The notes beneath the pieces were generated by a model that had not been told where the DNA came from, did not search any database, and worked only from the letters and a program-made list of their open reading frames with translations. Of a DNA stretch of 64,000 bases, positions 1 through 8,159 are shown in pieces. Source of the DNA: Streptomyces alboniger (GTDB lineage: Bacteria; Actinomycetota; Actinomycetes; Streptomycetales; Streptomycetaceae); assembly GCF_008704395.1 (NCBI RefSeq), contig NZ_CP023695.1, positions 1,798,001 to 1,862,000 of the forward strand, written 5' to 3'. Made by a program: the position numbers and the translations under genes. The first letter of the stretch is position 1. The number at the start of each line of letters is the position of its first letter.

Positions 1-49
1 CGGCCACGAGCCCGAGGTGCTGTACCGCATCGGTCCACTCGGCTCCTGA
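1..49 (+). CDS. ectA: Diaminobutyrate acetyltransferase EctA, C-terminal end only
   Basis: Only the last 15 codons and a TGA stop are inside the window (reading from base 2: GHEPEVLYRIGPLGS). The call rests on position: it lies 82 bp upstream of ectB and on the same strand, where ectA sits in the usual ectABCD operon, and its tail looks like that of EctA proteins. EctA acetylates L-2,4-diaminobutyrate to N-gamma-acetyl-diaminobutyrate, the second step of ectoine synthesis. The promoter of the operon lies outside the window. Confidence 0.75.
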   Translation, partial: GHEPEVLYRIGPLGS

Positions 50-131
50 CCCGGCCTCGCTCCCCCAGCGACACCCGTCACTTCCCTCACTTCTCACCTC
101 CCACGACTTTCCATCTCCCAGGAGATCTGCT

Positions 132-1403
132 GTGACCATCACCCAGCCCGACCTGAGCGTCTTCGAGACCCTGGAGTCGGAGGTGCGCAGCTACTGCCGC
201 GGTTGGCCTACGGTCTTCGACCGCGCGCAGGGCAGCCGCATGTTCGACGAGGACGGCCACGAGTACCTCGACTTCTTCGCCGGGGCCGGCTCACTCAACT
301 ACGGCCACAACAACCCGGTCCTCAAACGCGCGCTCATCGACTACCTGGAGCGCGACGGCGTCGTGCACGGCCTGGACATGTCGACGAGCGCGAAGCGCGC
401 CTTCCTCGAGGCGTTCCAGAACATCATCCTGCGCCCCCGCGACCTGCCGTACAAGGTCATGTTCCCGGGCCCGACGGGCACCAACGCCGTGGAGTCGGCG
501 CTGAAGCTGGCCCGCAAGGTCAAGGGCCGCGAGTCGATCGTGTCGTTCACGAACGCCTTCCACGGCATGTCGCTCGGCTCGCTCGCGGTGACCGGCAACG
601 CCTTCAAGCGGGCGGGCGCCGGCATACCGCTGGTGCACGGCACGCCGATGCCGTTCGACAACTACCTCGACGGCCAGACCCCGGACTTCATCTGGTTCGA
701 GCGGCTTCTTCAGGACCAGGGCTCCGGCCTCAACCAGCCGGCCGCCGTGATCGTCGAGACGGTGCAGGGCGAGGGCGGCATCAACGTCGCCCGCGCCGAG
801 TGGCTGCGCAAGCTCGCCGACGTGTGCGAGCGCTGGGACATGCTCCTGATCGTCGACGACATCCAGATGGGCTGCGGCCGCACCGGCGCCTTCTTCTCCT
901 TCGAGGAGGCGGGCATCACGCCGGACATCGTGACGGTGTCGAAGTCCATCAGCGGTTACGGCATGCCCATGTCGCTCTGCCTGTTCAAGCCGGAGCTGGA
1001 CGTGTGGGAGCCGGGCGAGCACAACGGCACGTTCCGCGGCAACAACCCGGCGTTCGTCACGGCCGCCGCCGCCCTGGAGACCTACTGGTCCGACGGTTCG
1101 GCGATGGAGAAGCAGACCCGCGCCCGCGGCGAGCAGGTCGAGCAGGCGCTGACCGCGATCGTCGACGAGAACCGCGCCGAGATCAAGGAGTTCCGCGGCC
1201 GCGGCCTGGTCTGGGGCATCGAGTTCCTGGACAAGGACCGGGCGAGCGCCGTGGCGAAGCGGGCCTTCGAACTGGGCCTGCTGATCGAGACCTCCGGCCC
1301 CGAGGGCGAGGTCGTCAAGCTCCTTCCGGCGCTGACGATCACCCCCGACGAGCTGGACGAGGGGCTGCGCACGCTGGCCCGCGCGGTACGCGAGACCGCC
1401 TGA
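132..1403 (+). CDS. ectB: Diaminobutyrate--2-oxoglutarate transaminase EctB
   Basis: First step of ectoine synthesis: pyridoxal-phosphate transamination of L-aspartate-beta-semialdehyde with glutamate to give L-2,4-diaminobutyrate, in the cytoplasm. The 423-residue length is normal for EctB. This is a class III aminotransferase with PGPTGTNAVESALKLARK near the cofactor phosphate, IVDDIQMGCGRTG, and the Schiff-base lysine at about K271 in TVSKSISGYG. The start is GTG with AGGAG seven bases upstream. It is followed by ectC after 53 bp and then ectD, all on one strand, so the genes probably form one osmotically induced operon. Family assignment is strong; salt induction is inferred from the pathway. 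Confidence 0.97.
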   Translation: MTITQPDLSVFETLESEVRSYCRGWPTVFDRAQGSRMFDEDGHEYLDFFAGAGSLNYGHNNPVLKRALIDYLERDGVVHGLDMSTSAKRAFLEAFQNIILRPRDLPYKVMFPGPTGTNAVESALKLARKVKGRESIVSFTNAFHGMSLGSLAVTGNAFKRAGAGIPLVHGTPMPFDNYLDGQTPDFIWFERLLQDQGSGLNQPAAVIVETVQGEGGINVARAEWLRKLADVCERWDMLLIVDDIQMGCGRTGAFFSFEEAGITPDIVTVSKSISGYGMPMSLCLFKPELDVWEPGEHNGTFRGNNPAFVTAAAALETYWSDGSAMEKQTRARGEQVEQALTAIVDENRAEIKEFRGRGLVWGIEFLDKDRASAVAKRAFELGLLIETSGPEGEVVKLLPALTITPDELDEGLRTLARAVRETA

Positions 1404-1456
1404 GCCGGCGACTGTCCGAGCCCCCGGCAACGTAAGAGAAAAGGAACCAACCCACC

Positions 1457-1861
1457 GTGATCGTCCGTTCGTTCAAGGACATTGAAGGCACCGACCGGCA
1501 TGTGAAGGCCAAGTCGGGTACCTGGGAGAGCAAGCGCATCGTCCTCGCCAAGGAGCGCGTGGGGTTCTCCCTGCACGAGACCATCCTGTACGCGGGGACG
1601 GAGACGTCGATGTGGTACGCCAACCACATCGAGGCCGTCGTCTGCACCAAGGGCGAGGCCGAGCTGACCGACGACACGACCGGCGAGAAGTACACGATCA
1701 CTCCGGGCACCATGTACCTGCTCGACGGGCATGAGAAGCACACCATGCGGATCAAGGAGGACTTCCACTGCCTGTGTGTCTTCAACCCGCCCGTCACCGG
1801 ACGTGAGGACCACGACGAGAACGGCGTGTACCCGCTGCTCACCGAGGACGACGAGGGCTGA
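1457..1861 (+). CDS. ectC: Ectoine synthase EctC
   Basis: Cyclises N-gamma-acetyl-diaminobutyrate by loss of water to ectoine, the compatible solute. The 134-residue protein is a single cupin: [14 protein letters not shown] on one strand and [15 protein letters not shown] in the second half supply the metal-site and substrate-pocket region typical of EctC. The start is GTG behind a purine-rich GAGAAAAGGAA. It lies between ectB and ectD in the order expected for ectABCD. Nothing is truncated. Confidence 0.97.
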   Translation: MIVRSFKDIEGTDRHVKAKSGTWESKRIVLAKERVGFSLHETILYAGTETSMWYANHIEAVVCTKGEAELTDDTTGEKYTITPGTMYLLDGHEKHTMRIKEDFHCLCVFNPPVTGREDHDENGVYPLLTEDDEG

Positions 1862-1934
1862 GAGCGCGCGCCGGTCGGCTGAGGTCGGCTGACATCCCGC
1901 ACAGGGCCGTACGAGAGGAGAGGCAGGCAACACC

Positions 1935-2834
1935 ATGACCACCGCACCCGAACGCACCATTGACCTGTACCCGACCCGAGGCGCCGAAGAGGTGCTCATC
2001 GAACGCAAGGACCCGGTGGTGTGGTCCGAGCCGGGTGCCGAGGGCCCCATCGCGGCCGGGGATCTGGCGGGGTTCGAGCGGGACGGTTTCCTGGCCATCG
2101 ACCAGCTGATCACCCCGGACGAAGTCAGCGTGTACCACGCCGAGTTGGAACGGCTCATGAACGACCCGGTGATGCGCGCGGACGAGCGTTCCATCGTCGA
2201 GCCGCGCTCACAGGAGATCCGCTCCATCTTCGAGGTGCACAAGATCAGTGAGCTGTTCGGCAAGCTCGCGGCCGATCCGCGCGTGGTGGGCCGGGCACGG
2301 CAGATCCTCGGATCCGACGTGTACGTCCACCAGTCCCGGATCAACGTGAAGCCGGGCTTCGGGGCCTCGGGGTTCTACTGGCACTCGGACTTCGAGACCT
2401 GGCACGCGGAGGACGGCCTGCCGAACATGCGCACCGTCTCGGTGTCGATCGCGCTGACGAAGAACCACGACACCAACGGCGGCCTCATGATCATGCCGGG
2501 GTCGCACAAGACGTTCCTCGGCTGTGCGGGCGCCACGCCGAAGGACAACTACAAGCGGTCGCTCCAGATGCAGGACGCGGGCATCCCGTCGGACGAGACG
2601 CTGACGCACCTCGCGTCCGACCACGGGATCCGCCTGTTCACCGGCGAGGCGGGCTCGGCCACCTGGTTCGACTGCAACGCCATGCACGGCTCCGGGGACA
2701 ACATCACCCCCTACCCCCGCTCGAACGTCTTCATCGTGTTCAACAGTGTGGAGAACACCGCGGTCGAGCCGTTCGCGGCGCCGGTGCGCCGGCCCGAGTT
2801 CATCGGGGCACGGGACTTCACCCCGGTCAAGTGA
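1935..2834 (+). CDS. ectD: Ectoine 5-hydroxylase EctD
   Basis: Fe(II)/2-oxoglutarate dioxygenase that converts ectoine to 5-hydroxyectoine, a solute linked with heat and desiccation tolerance. It has 299 residues, normal for EctD. The iron triad is visible as H150-S-D152 in FYWHSDFETWH and H251 in CNAMHGSGDN; the EctD signature around FYWHSDFETWHAEDG is intact. ATG start behind GAGAGGAG. It is the last gene of the ectoine operon, followed by a GC-rich hairpin. Presence of ectD predicts that the strain makes hydroxyectoine as well as ectoine. Confidence 0.97.
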   Translation: MTTAPERTIDLYPTRGAEEVLIERKDPVVWSEPGAEGPIAAGDLAGFERDGFLAIDQLITPDEVSVYHAELERLMNDPVMRADERSIVEPRSQEIRSIFEVHKISELFGKLAADPRVVGRARQILGSDVYVHQSRINVKPGFGASGFYWHSDFETWHAEDGLPNMRTVSVSIALTKNHDTNGGLMIMPGSHKTFLGCAGATPKDNYKRSLQMQDAGIPSDETLTHLASDHGIRLFTGEAGSATWFDCNAMHGSGDNITPYPRSNVFIVFNSVENTAVEPFAAPVRRPEFIGARDFTPVK

Positions 2835-2851
2835 GCTGATCCGGACGCGAT

Positions 2852-2884
2852 GCGGCCCGGCACCCCCCGTGGGCGCCGGGCCGC
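2852..2884 (+). terminator. Hairpin terminator after ectD
   Basis: Two 13-base arms (2852-2864 and 2872-2884) pair with one G-T type mismatch around a 7-base loop. The hairpin stands between the convergent ends of ectD and the flavin reductase gene. There is no T-run, as usual in Streptomyces. It could serve both directions. Confidence 0.65.
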
Positions 2885-2899
2885 GTCGCGTGGTCCGTG

Positions 2900-3961
2900 T
2901 TACAGCGCGGGGTAGTCCGTGTATCCCTTCTCGGTGCCGCCGTAGAAGGTGGCCTGGTCGGGCGTGTTGTACGGGCCCTTGGCCTTCAGGCGGGCCGGCA
3001 GGTCGGGGTTGGCGAGGAACAGCGCGCCGAACGTGATGAGGTCCGCCGTGCCGTCCTCGATCAGGGCGAGCGCGTCCTCGCCGGTGGGGCCCTCGGTCCG
3101 CGGGTTGAGGATGAACGTGCCGCCGAAGTCCTGGCGCAGCCGGGTGGTCAGCTCGCGGACGTCGCCTACCTCCATCATGTGCAGATACGCGAGGTCGAGC
3201 GCGGCCAGCTCCTTCACCAGGGCGGTGTACGTCGGCTCCGGGTCGGGCTCGGAGATGCCGTTGAAGGGGTTGCCGGGCGAGATGCGGAGGCCGGTGCGGG
3301 CGGCGCCGATCTCCTCGGTGACGGCCTTGGCCACCTCGACGGCGAAGCGGATGCGGTTCTCGACCGAGCCGCCCCACTCGTCGGTGCGCCGGTTCGTGCC
3401 GGGCGCGAGGAACTGGTGGATCAGATAGCCGTTGGCGCCGTGCAGCTCCACGCCGTCGAAGCCCGCGTCCACGGCGTGCCGCGCGGCGGTGGCGAAGTCG
3501 GCGATGGTGGCGCGGATCTCGGCGTCGGTCAGCTCGCGCGGGGTGACGAAGTCCTTGGGGCCCTCGGCCGTGTAGACCTGGCCCTGGGCCGCTATCGCCG
3601 ACGGGGCGACGCTGACGACGCCGTCGGGGAACAGGACGGGGTGGCCGATGCGGCCCGCGTGCAGGATCTGGGCGAAGATCTTGCCGCCCGCCGCGTGCAC
3701 GGCGTCGGTGACCTTGCGCCAGGAGGCGACCTGCTCGGCGCTGTGCAGGCCAGGCGTGTCCGGGTATCCCTGGCCGACCACAGAAGGCTGGATGCCCTCG
3801 GTGATGATGAGGCCTGCGGAGGCGCGCTGGGCGTAGTACTCAGCGGTCAGGTCCGTGACGAAACCGCCCTGACCAGCACGGCTGCGGGTCATGGGGGCCA
3901 TGGCGATGCGGTTGGCGAGCGAGATACCGGACAGGTCGATGGGGTCGAACGCGGTGGTCAT
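2900..3961 (-). CDS. Old yellow enzyme family NADH:flavin oxidoreductase (alkene reductase)
   Basis: FMN-dependent reductase of the old yellow enzyme family, 353 residues, a single TIM barrel. Family marks are AMAPMTRSRA near the N terminus, FAQILHAGRIGH, the HGANGYLIHQFL substrate-site region with the following TDEWGGSVENR, RISPGN, and FGALFLANPDL in the phosphate-binding part. Such enzymes reduce activated double bonds of enones, nitro compounds or other electrophiles using NAD(P)H. I chose the ATG giving MTTAFDPIDLSG: it has GGAG five bases upstream, and the longer reading frame adds 18 residues that do not fit the family. It diverges from a marR gene, with shared operator-like repeats between them, so it is probably induced by an electrophile. 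Confidence 0.92.
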   Translation of the reverse strand: MTTAFDPIDLSGISLANRIAMAPMTRSRAGQGGFVTDLTAEYYAQRASAGLIITEGIQPSVVGQGYPDTPGLHSAEQVASWRKVTDAVHAAGGKIFAQILHAGRIGHPVLFPDGVVSVAPSAIAAQGQVYTAEGPKDFVTPRELTDAEIRATIADFATAARHAVDAGFDGVELHGANGYLIHQFLAPGTNRRTDEWGGSVENRIRFAVEVAKAVTEEIGAARTGLRISPGNPFNGISEPDPEPTYTALVKELAALDLAYLHMMEVGDVRELTTRLRQDFGGTFILNPRTEGPTGEDALALIEDGTADLITFGALFLANPDLPARLKAKGPYNTPDQATFYGGTEKGYTDYPAL

Positions 3962-3985
3962 CAGGACTCCCGGGCAAGTTTTATG

Positions 3986-4041
3986 TGGTCGACCAAGCAG
4001 TTGGCCTGACGCCACTGTAACGCATTTATTGGCCGACCAAG
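3986..4041. promoter_or_regulatory. Paired MarR-type operator half-sites between reductase and marR
   Basis: The 12-mer TGGYCGACCAAG occurs twice, at 3986-3997 and 4030-4041, 44 bp apart, which is close to four helical turns. The first copy contains the perfect dyad TGGTCGACCA. Both lie in the 122-bp gap between the divergent reductase and marR genes, where an autoregulatory MarR repressor would bind. Confidence 0.6.
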
Positions 4042-4083
4042 GTAACCTTCTGGAAGACGACCAGTGACCAGCAGGAGCACGTG

Positions 4084-4608
4084 ATGAAGGTCGACCCCGC
4101 TCGAACCGAACCGGCCGACCCCGACTGCCCCCCCGGGCCGCCCGCGGTGGCCATGGCGGGCCCGCTCAGTCACGCCGTCAGCCGGGTGGCGCGGCTGCAC
4201 CGCATCGCCGCGGGCAAGGCCCTGAAGGGGGTGGGGCTCTATCCCGGCCAGGAGTTCGTGATGATGCACCTGTGGGAGGCGGGGCCGGTGCGGCAGTCCG
4301 AGCTGATCAAGTCGGTGGACCTCGACCCCTCGACGGTCACGAAGATGCTCCAGCGGCTGGAGCAGGCCGGCCATGTGCGCCGCCGCCCCGACCCCGCCGA
4401 TCGCCGGGCGGTGCTCGTCGAGGCCAGCCACGCCAGCTGCGGGCTGCTCACCCAAGTGGAGCGCGCCTGGGGCGAGTTGGAGCGGCATACGCTCGCCGGC
4501 CTGGAAGAGGAGGAGCGTACGGAACTGCTGCGCCTGCTCGCCAAGGTGGAGGCGAACCTCTGCACGGAGACGGCGGACTGCCCGGAGCGGCGGGCGGCGC
4601 GGGGCTGA
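4084..4608 (+). CDS. MarR family transcriptional regulator
   Basis: Winged-helix dimeric repressor, 174 residues. The recognition region is SELIKSVDLDPSTVTKMLQRLEQ and the wing is RRRPDPADRRAVLVEAS, both typical of MarR. The N-terminal 35 residues are a Pro/Asp-rich extension. ATG was chosen over the GTG one codon earlier because AGGAG is six bases from the ATG and only three from the GTG. It probably represses the divergent old yellow enzyme gene and itself; the ligand cannot be read from sequence, but two cysteines near the C terminus (NLCTETADC) could respond to redox or electrophiles. Confidence 0.9.
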   Translation: MKVDPARTEPADPDCPPGPPAVAMAGPLSHAVSRVARLHRIAAGKALKGVGLYPGQEFVMMHLWEAGPVRQSELIKSVDLDPSTVTKMLQRLEQAGHVRRRPDPADRRAVLVEASHASCGLLTQVERAWGELERHTLAGLEEEERTELLRLLAKVEANLCTETADCPERRAARG

Positions 4609-4635
4609 GACCCACGGGCCCCCGGGGGCTCAGCC
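4603..4635. terminator. Bidirectional hairpin over two stop codons
   Basis: GGCTGAG (4603-4609) pairs perfectly with CTCAGCC (4629-4635), with a C/G-rich palindrome inside. The arms contain the stop codons of both convergent genes (marR and the class V aminotransferase), so one hairpin can end both transcripts. Confidence 0.55.
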
Positions 4636-5697
4636 GGCCAGTACGTCGAGGAGGCGGTCCACGTCGGCCTCGGTGTTGTACAGGTGGAAGGTGGCGCGCA
4701 GATGGCCCGCCCGCGCGGACGCCAGGATGCCCGCGCGGGCCAGCTCCGGCTCGCGGTCGGCGAGCCCGGGGACCGAGACGATGGGCGAGGTTCCCGGCAC
4801 CGGGGAGTGACCGAGTTCGGAGAGCCCCGCGCGATAGCGCTCGGCGAGCGCCACGTCGTGGGCGTGGATCGCGTCGACGCCCACCTCCTCGACCAGGGAG
4901 AGTGCCGCGGCCGCCCCGTGATAGGCGAGGAAGGCGGGCGGCTCGTCGAACCTCCGCGCGTCCGGGGCGAGTTCACCGATCGGACCATACGTCGACTGCC
5001 AGGAGTCGGCCGCCGCGAGCCAGCCGCCGTGCAGCGGCACCAGAGACTCCTGCGCCGCCTCGCCCACCGTCAGGAAGGACGTACCGCGCGGGCAGAGCAG
5101 CCATTTGAAGGCGCCGGTCACGGAGTAGTCGTACGCCCCCGCGTCGAACGGCAGCCAGCCCGCTGACTGCGTGGCGTCGGCGAGGGTGCGTGCGCCGTGC
5201 GCGGCCGCGGCCTCGCGGATCGCGGCGCAGTCCGCCTCACGGCCGTCGGCCGATTGAACGGTGGAGAACGCGACCAGCGCGGTCTCGGGCCCGACCGCCT
5301 CCGCGAGCCCTTCCAGCGGCGCGTACCGCGCCTTCAGGTCGCCCCGCAGCACGAACGGGTTGATCAGGGACGAGAAGTCCCCCTCGGGGAAGAGCACTTC
5401 GGCGCCCGCCGGGAGGGACGCGGCGATCAGGCCGACGTGCACGGCGACCGAGCCGCCGGTCGCCACCCGCGAGGGGGCCACACCCGCCAGCCGCGCGAAG
5501 GACTCGCGGGCCGCGTCGACCTTCGCGAAGTCGCCCGACCCGCTGCGCTCGCCCGAGCCGATCTCCGCCGCCAGGGCCTGGACGGCCGCGACGGCCCGGC
5601 GCGGCAGCAGACCGCAGCTCGCCGTATTGAGGTAGGTCGTCTTCGGGGCGAACTCGCCCGCGTGGTCGGTGCCGTCGTTGATCCCCGTGAGCGTCAT
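4630..5697 (-). CDS. Class V aminotransferase (PLP-dependent, cysteine desulfurase/isopenicillin epimerase-like)
   Basis: PLP enzyme of fold type I, class V, 355 residues. It begins with KTTYLNTASCGLLP, the usual class V start, and has the lysine in SVTGAFKWLLCPRGTSFL, the standard Schiff-base context of this subgroup. There is no evident catalytic Cys loop of the SufS type, so an aminotransferase, epimerase or lyase role is more likely than sulfur transfer. Start at ATG of MTLTGINDG; the upstream extension lacks family features. The gene lies 22 bp after the FrnE-like gene on the same strand, so the two are probably cotranscribed. Substrate unknown. Confidence 0.8.
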   Translation of the reverse strand: MTLTGINDGTDHAGEFAPKTTYLNTASCGLLPRRAVAAVQALAAEIGSGERSGSGDFAKVDAARESFARLAGVAPSRVATGGSVAVHVGLIAASLPAGAEVLFPEGDFSSLINPFVLRGDLKARYAPLEGLAEAVGPETALVAFSTVQSADGREADCAAIREAAAAHGARTLADATQSAGWLPFDAGAYDYSVTGAFKWLLCPRGTSFLTVGEAAQESLVPLHGGWLAAADSWQSTYGPIGELAPDARRFDEPPAFLAYHGAAAALSLVEEVGVDAIHAHDVALAERYRAGLSELGHSPVPGTSPIVSVPGLADREPELARAGILASARAGHLRATFHLYNTEADVDRLLDVLAG

Positions 5698-5719
5698 GGG
5701 GATCAACCTATGCGGCCGC

Positions 5720-6436
5720 TCAGCCCTGCGGAACCCCGCATCCGTCGGGCCCGCACGCCTCACCCGCATCGGCGTCTGCGAGGGCGGTCAGCGGCGGGCG
5801 GCTGCCCCACGCCTGCTCCAGGGCCTGCGTGAAGACCTCGGCGGGCTGGGCGCCGGAGACGCCGAACTTGCGGTCGAGGACGAAGAACGGCACGCCGCTC
5901 GCGCCCAGTTCGGCGGCCTCGCGCTCGTCGGCGCGGACCTCGTCGGCGTACCTGGCGGGGTCGGCGAGCACGGCCCGCACCTCGTCGGCGTCCAGGCCCG
6001 CCTCGACGGCGACCTCCACGACGCGCTCGTCGTCCGCGAAGACGGACCGCTCCTCGGCGAAGTTCGCGCGGTACAGCAGGCCGATCAGCTCGTCCTGCCG
6101 GCCCCGCTCCTTGGCGAGGTGCAGCAGGCGGTGCATGTCGAAGGTGTTGCCGTGGTCGCGGCCCTCGGTGAGGTAGTCGAGGCCTTCCGCGGCCGCGTTC
6201 TCCCCGAGCCGCCGCTCACCCTCGCGGGCCTGGTCCTCGGTCATGCCGTACTTGCGCATGAGCATCGGGATGACGGGCCCGAAGTCGCCCTTGGCGCGGT
6301 TCGGGTCCAGCTCGAAGGAGCGGTGCACGACCTCGACGCCGTCGCGGTGCGGGAAGGCGGCGAGGGCCTTCTCGAAGCGGGCCTTGCCCACGTAGCACCA
6401 GGGGCAGGCGATGTCGCTCCAGATCTCGACGCGCAT
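5720..6436 (-). CDS. FrnE-type DsbA family thiol oxidoreductase
   Basis: Thioredoxin-fold protein of 238 residues with the CPWC active site at residues 11-14 and a helical insertion, the layout of FrnE/2-hydroxychromene-2-carboxylate isomerase-like DsbA proteins. There is no signal peptide, so it acts in the cytoplasm. The C terminus has a second cysteine pair in EACGPDGCGVPQ, which could act as an accessory redox or metal-binding tail, as reported for some FrnE proteins. It probably oxidises or isomerises protein or small-molecule thiols. It is upstream of, and likely in one transcript with, the class V aminotransferase. Confidence 0.88.
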   Translation of the reverse strand: MRVEIWSDIACPWCYVGKARFEKALAAFPHRDGVEVVHRSFELDPNRAKGDFGPVIPMLMRKYGMTEDQAREGERRLGENAAAEGLDYLTEGRDHGNTFDMHRLLHLAKERGRQDELIGLLYRANFAEERSVFADDERVVEVAVEAGLDADEVRAVLADPARYADEVRADEREAAELGASGVPFFVLDRKFGVSGAQPAEVFTQALEQAWGSRPPLTALADADAGEACGPDGCGVPQG

Positions 6437-6484
6437 GTGTGGCTCTTTCCAGGTCGTGCGGTACGCGGATGCGTGGCTGTCGGT

Positions 6485-6501
6485 GCGGAGGGAGCCTCCG
6501 C
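6485..6501 (-). terminator. Short hairpin downstream of the HxlR gene
   Basis: GCGGAGG and CCTCCGC form a perfect 7-bp stem with a 3-base loop, 30 bp past the hxlR-like stop and before the FrnE gene start. Plausible terminator of the HxlR transcript. Confidence 0.45.
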
Positions 6502-6530
6502 TCAGGGCGTCAACGTACGGGCAAAGCGGC

Positions 6531-6902
6531 TCATTCCCCCGCCGTGAACTTTCCCGTGTTCGCCCTGATCCAGGTGCGCAGATGTGCCAGGGGCTCCAGG
6601 GCGCCGCGGCCGAGAGCGGTCAGTTCGTACTCGACGCGGGGCGGGACCTCGGCGTAGACCGTGCGCCTGACGAGGCCGTTGTCCTCCAGGCGGCGCAGGG
6701 TCTGGGTGAGTGCCTTGGGGCTGACGCCCTCCAGCTTGCGGCGCAGCTCGCCGAAGCGGCGCGGGCCGTCCGCCAGGGCGGTGATGGCGAGCCCCGTCCA
6801 CTTGTGGACGAGCAGCTCGAAGACCGCGCGGCCCGGGCAGAGCAGGCCGTAGATGTCGTGCCGGGGTTGGCCGACGGTGTCATTGTGGGGCTGACCAGTC
6901 AT
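6531..6902 (-). CDS. HxlR family transcriptional regulator
   Basis: Winged-helix regulator of 123 residues of the HxlR/MarR-like type. The invariant N-terminal cysteine is in IYGLLCPGRAVFELLVHKW, followed by RRFGELRRKLEGVSPKALTQ (recognition helix) and VEYELTALGRGAL (wing end), all diagnostic for HxlR. ATG start is 63 bp from the divergent oxidoreductase start, and the gap contains a GGTTCCC...GGGTAACC inverted pair (6903-6909 and 6932-6939) that could be the operator. Many HxlR proteins sense quinones or aldehydes through the conserved Cys; here the target is likely the neighbouring oxidoreductase. Confidence 0.9.
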   Translation of the reverse strand: MTGQPHNDTVGQPRHDIYGLLCPGRAVFELLVHKWTGLAITALADGPRRFGELRRKLEGVSPKALTQTLRRLEDNGLVRRTVYAEVPPRVEYELTALGRGALEPLAHLRTWIRANTGKFTAGE

Positions 6903-6965
6903 GGTTCCCAAAATATAGTTGGTCTCCTTGCGGGTAACCAGGCGGTGCGCCCTACCGTCCCGATC

Positions 6966-8135
6966 ATGAAATCCACCGCTGCTTCCGTCACCGCCGCTTC
7001 CGCCGGCGCCACCTCCGTCCCCTCCCCCGTCCGTGTCGGCATCGTCGGCCTGTCCGCCCGCGGCGGCTGGGCGTCCCGCTCCCATCTGCCCGCGCTGGCC
7101 CGCCTCAAAGGGTACGAGCTGCGTGCCCTGTCCGCGTCGAGCGAGGCCTCGGCGCGGGCGGCGGGCGAGGAGTACGGGGTGCCGCTGGCGTTCGGCTCGA
7201 CCGACGAGCTGGTCCGCAGCGACCAGGTCGACCTCGTCGTGGTGAGTGTGCGCGTGCCCCTGCACCGCGAGGTGGTCCTCGCCGCGCTCGGCGCGGGCAA
7301 GGCGGTGCTCTCCGAGTGGCCGCTCGGCAACGGTCTCGCCGAGGCCGAGGAGCTGGCGGCGGCCGCGGACCGGGCGGGCGTACGGACGTTCGTGGGCCTC
7401 CAGGCCCGTTCGGCGCCCGCGGTCCGGCACGTCAGGGAGCTGGTCGCCGACGGCTACGTGGGCGAGGTCCTGTCGACGACCCTGGTCGCCTCGGGGCGCG
7501 GGTGGGGGCCGGTGTTCGAGCCGAGCGGCGCCTATCTGCTGGACGAGCGGAACGGCGCCACGATGCTCACGATCCCCTTCGGGCACACCGTCGACGGGCT
7601 CACCATGGCGCTCGGGGAGTTCACCGAGGTCTCCGCCACCCTCGCGACGCGGCGGCCCGTCGTGCGCGAGGCGGGCACGGGGCGCACCGCTCCGATGACG
7701 GCCGCCGACCAGATCGCCGTGTCGGGACGCCTGGAGTCGGGAGCCGTCGCCACCGCGCACTTCCGCTCGGGGCTCTCCCGGGGTACTGACTTCCACTGGG
7801 AGATCAACGGCACCGAAGGGGACCTGGTCGTCACGGGCGACTCCGGCCACCTCCAGCAGGCCGCATTGACCGTGCGCGGCGGACGCGGCGCCGACCGGGG
7901 GCTTACCGAACTCCCCGTGCCCGCGCGCCACCTCGACGTGCCCGAGCTGGCCGAGCTGCGCGGGCTTCCCTCGTACGACGTGGCGTACAACGTGGGAGCG
8001 CAGTACGCGCAGATCCTCGCGGACCTGACCGAGGGCACCGCCCACGCGCCGGACTTCGCGCACGCGGTGCGGCGCCAGCGGCTGCTGGACGCGATCGGGC
8101 GGTCGGCGGCCACGGGGCGCCGCGTGGCGGTGTGA
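6966..8135 (+). CDS. Gfo/Idh/MocA family NAD(P)-dependent oxidoreductase
   Basis: 389-residue two-domain oxidoreductase. The N-terminal Rossmann domain starts after about 20 low-complexity Ala/Ser/Val residues with RVGIVGLSARGGWASRSHL; the lysine-containing EKP motif usual in the family is changed to SEWPLGN. The C-terminal alpha/beta domain includes GEVLSTTLVASGRGWGP and GHTVDGLTMALGEF. This variant group resembles fungal Gal80-like and bacterial galactose-type dehydrogenases, where loss of the EKP Lys may mean sensing or altered chemistry. It diverges from hxlR and is probably its target. Substrate unknown. Confidence 0.82.
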   Translation: MKSTAASVTAASAGATSVPSPVRVGIVGLSARGGWASRSHLPALARLKGYELRALSASSEASARAAGEEYGVPLAFGSTDELVRSDQVDLVVVSVRVPLHREVVLAALGAGKAVLSEWPLGNGLAEAEELAAAADRAGVRTFVGLQARSAPAVRHVRELVADGYVGEVLSTTLVASGRGWGPVFEPSGAYLLDERNGATMLTIPFGHTVDGLTMALGEFTEVSATLATRRPVVREAGTGRTAPMTAADQIAVSGRLESGAVATAHFRSGLSRGTDFHWEINGTEGDLVVTGDSGHLQQAALTVRGGRGADRGLTELPVPARHLDVPELAELRGLPSYDVAYNVGAQYAQILADLTEGTAHAPDFAHAVRRQRLLDAIGRSAATGRRVAV

Positions 8136-8159
8136 GCCACGGATCGACCCCGCGGCGGG

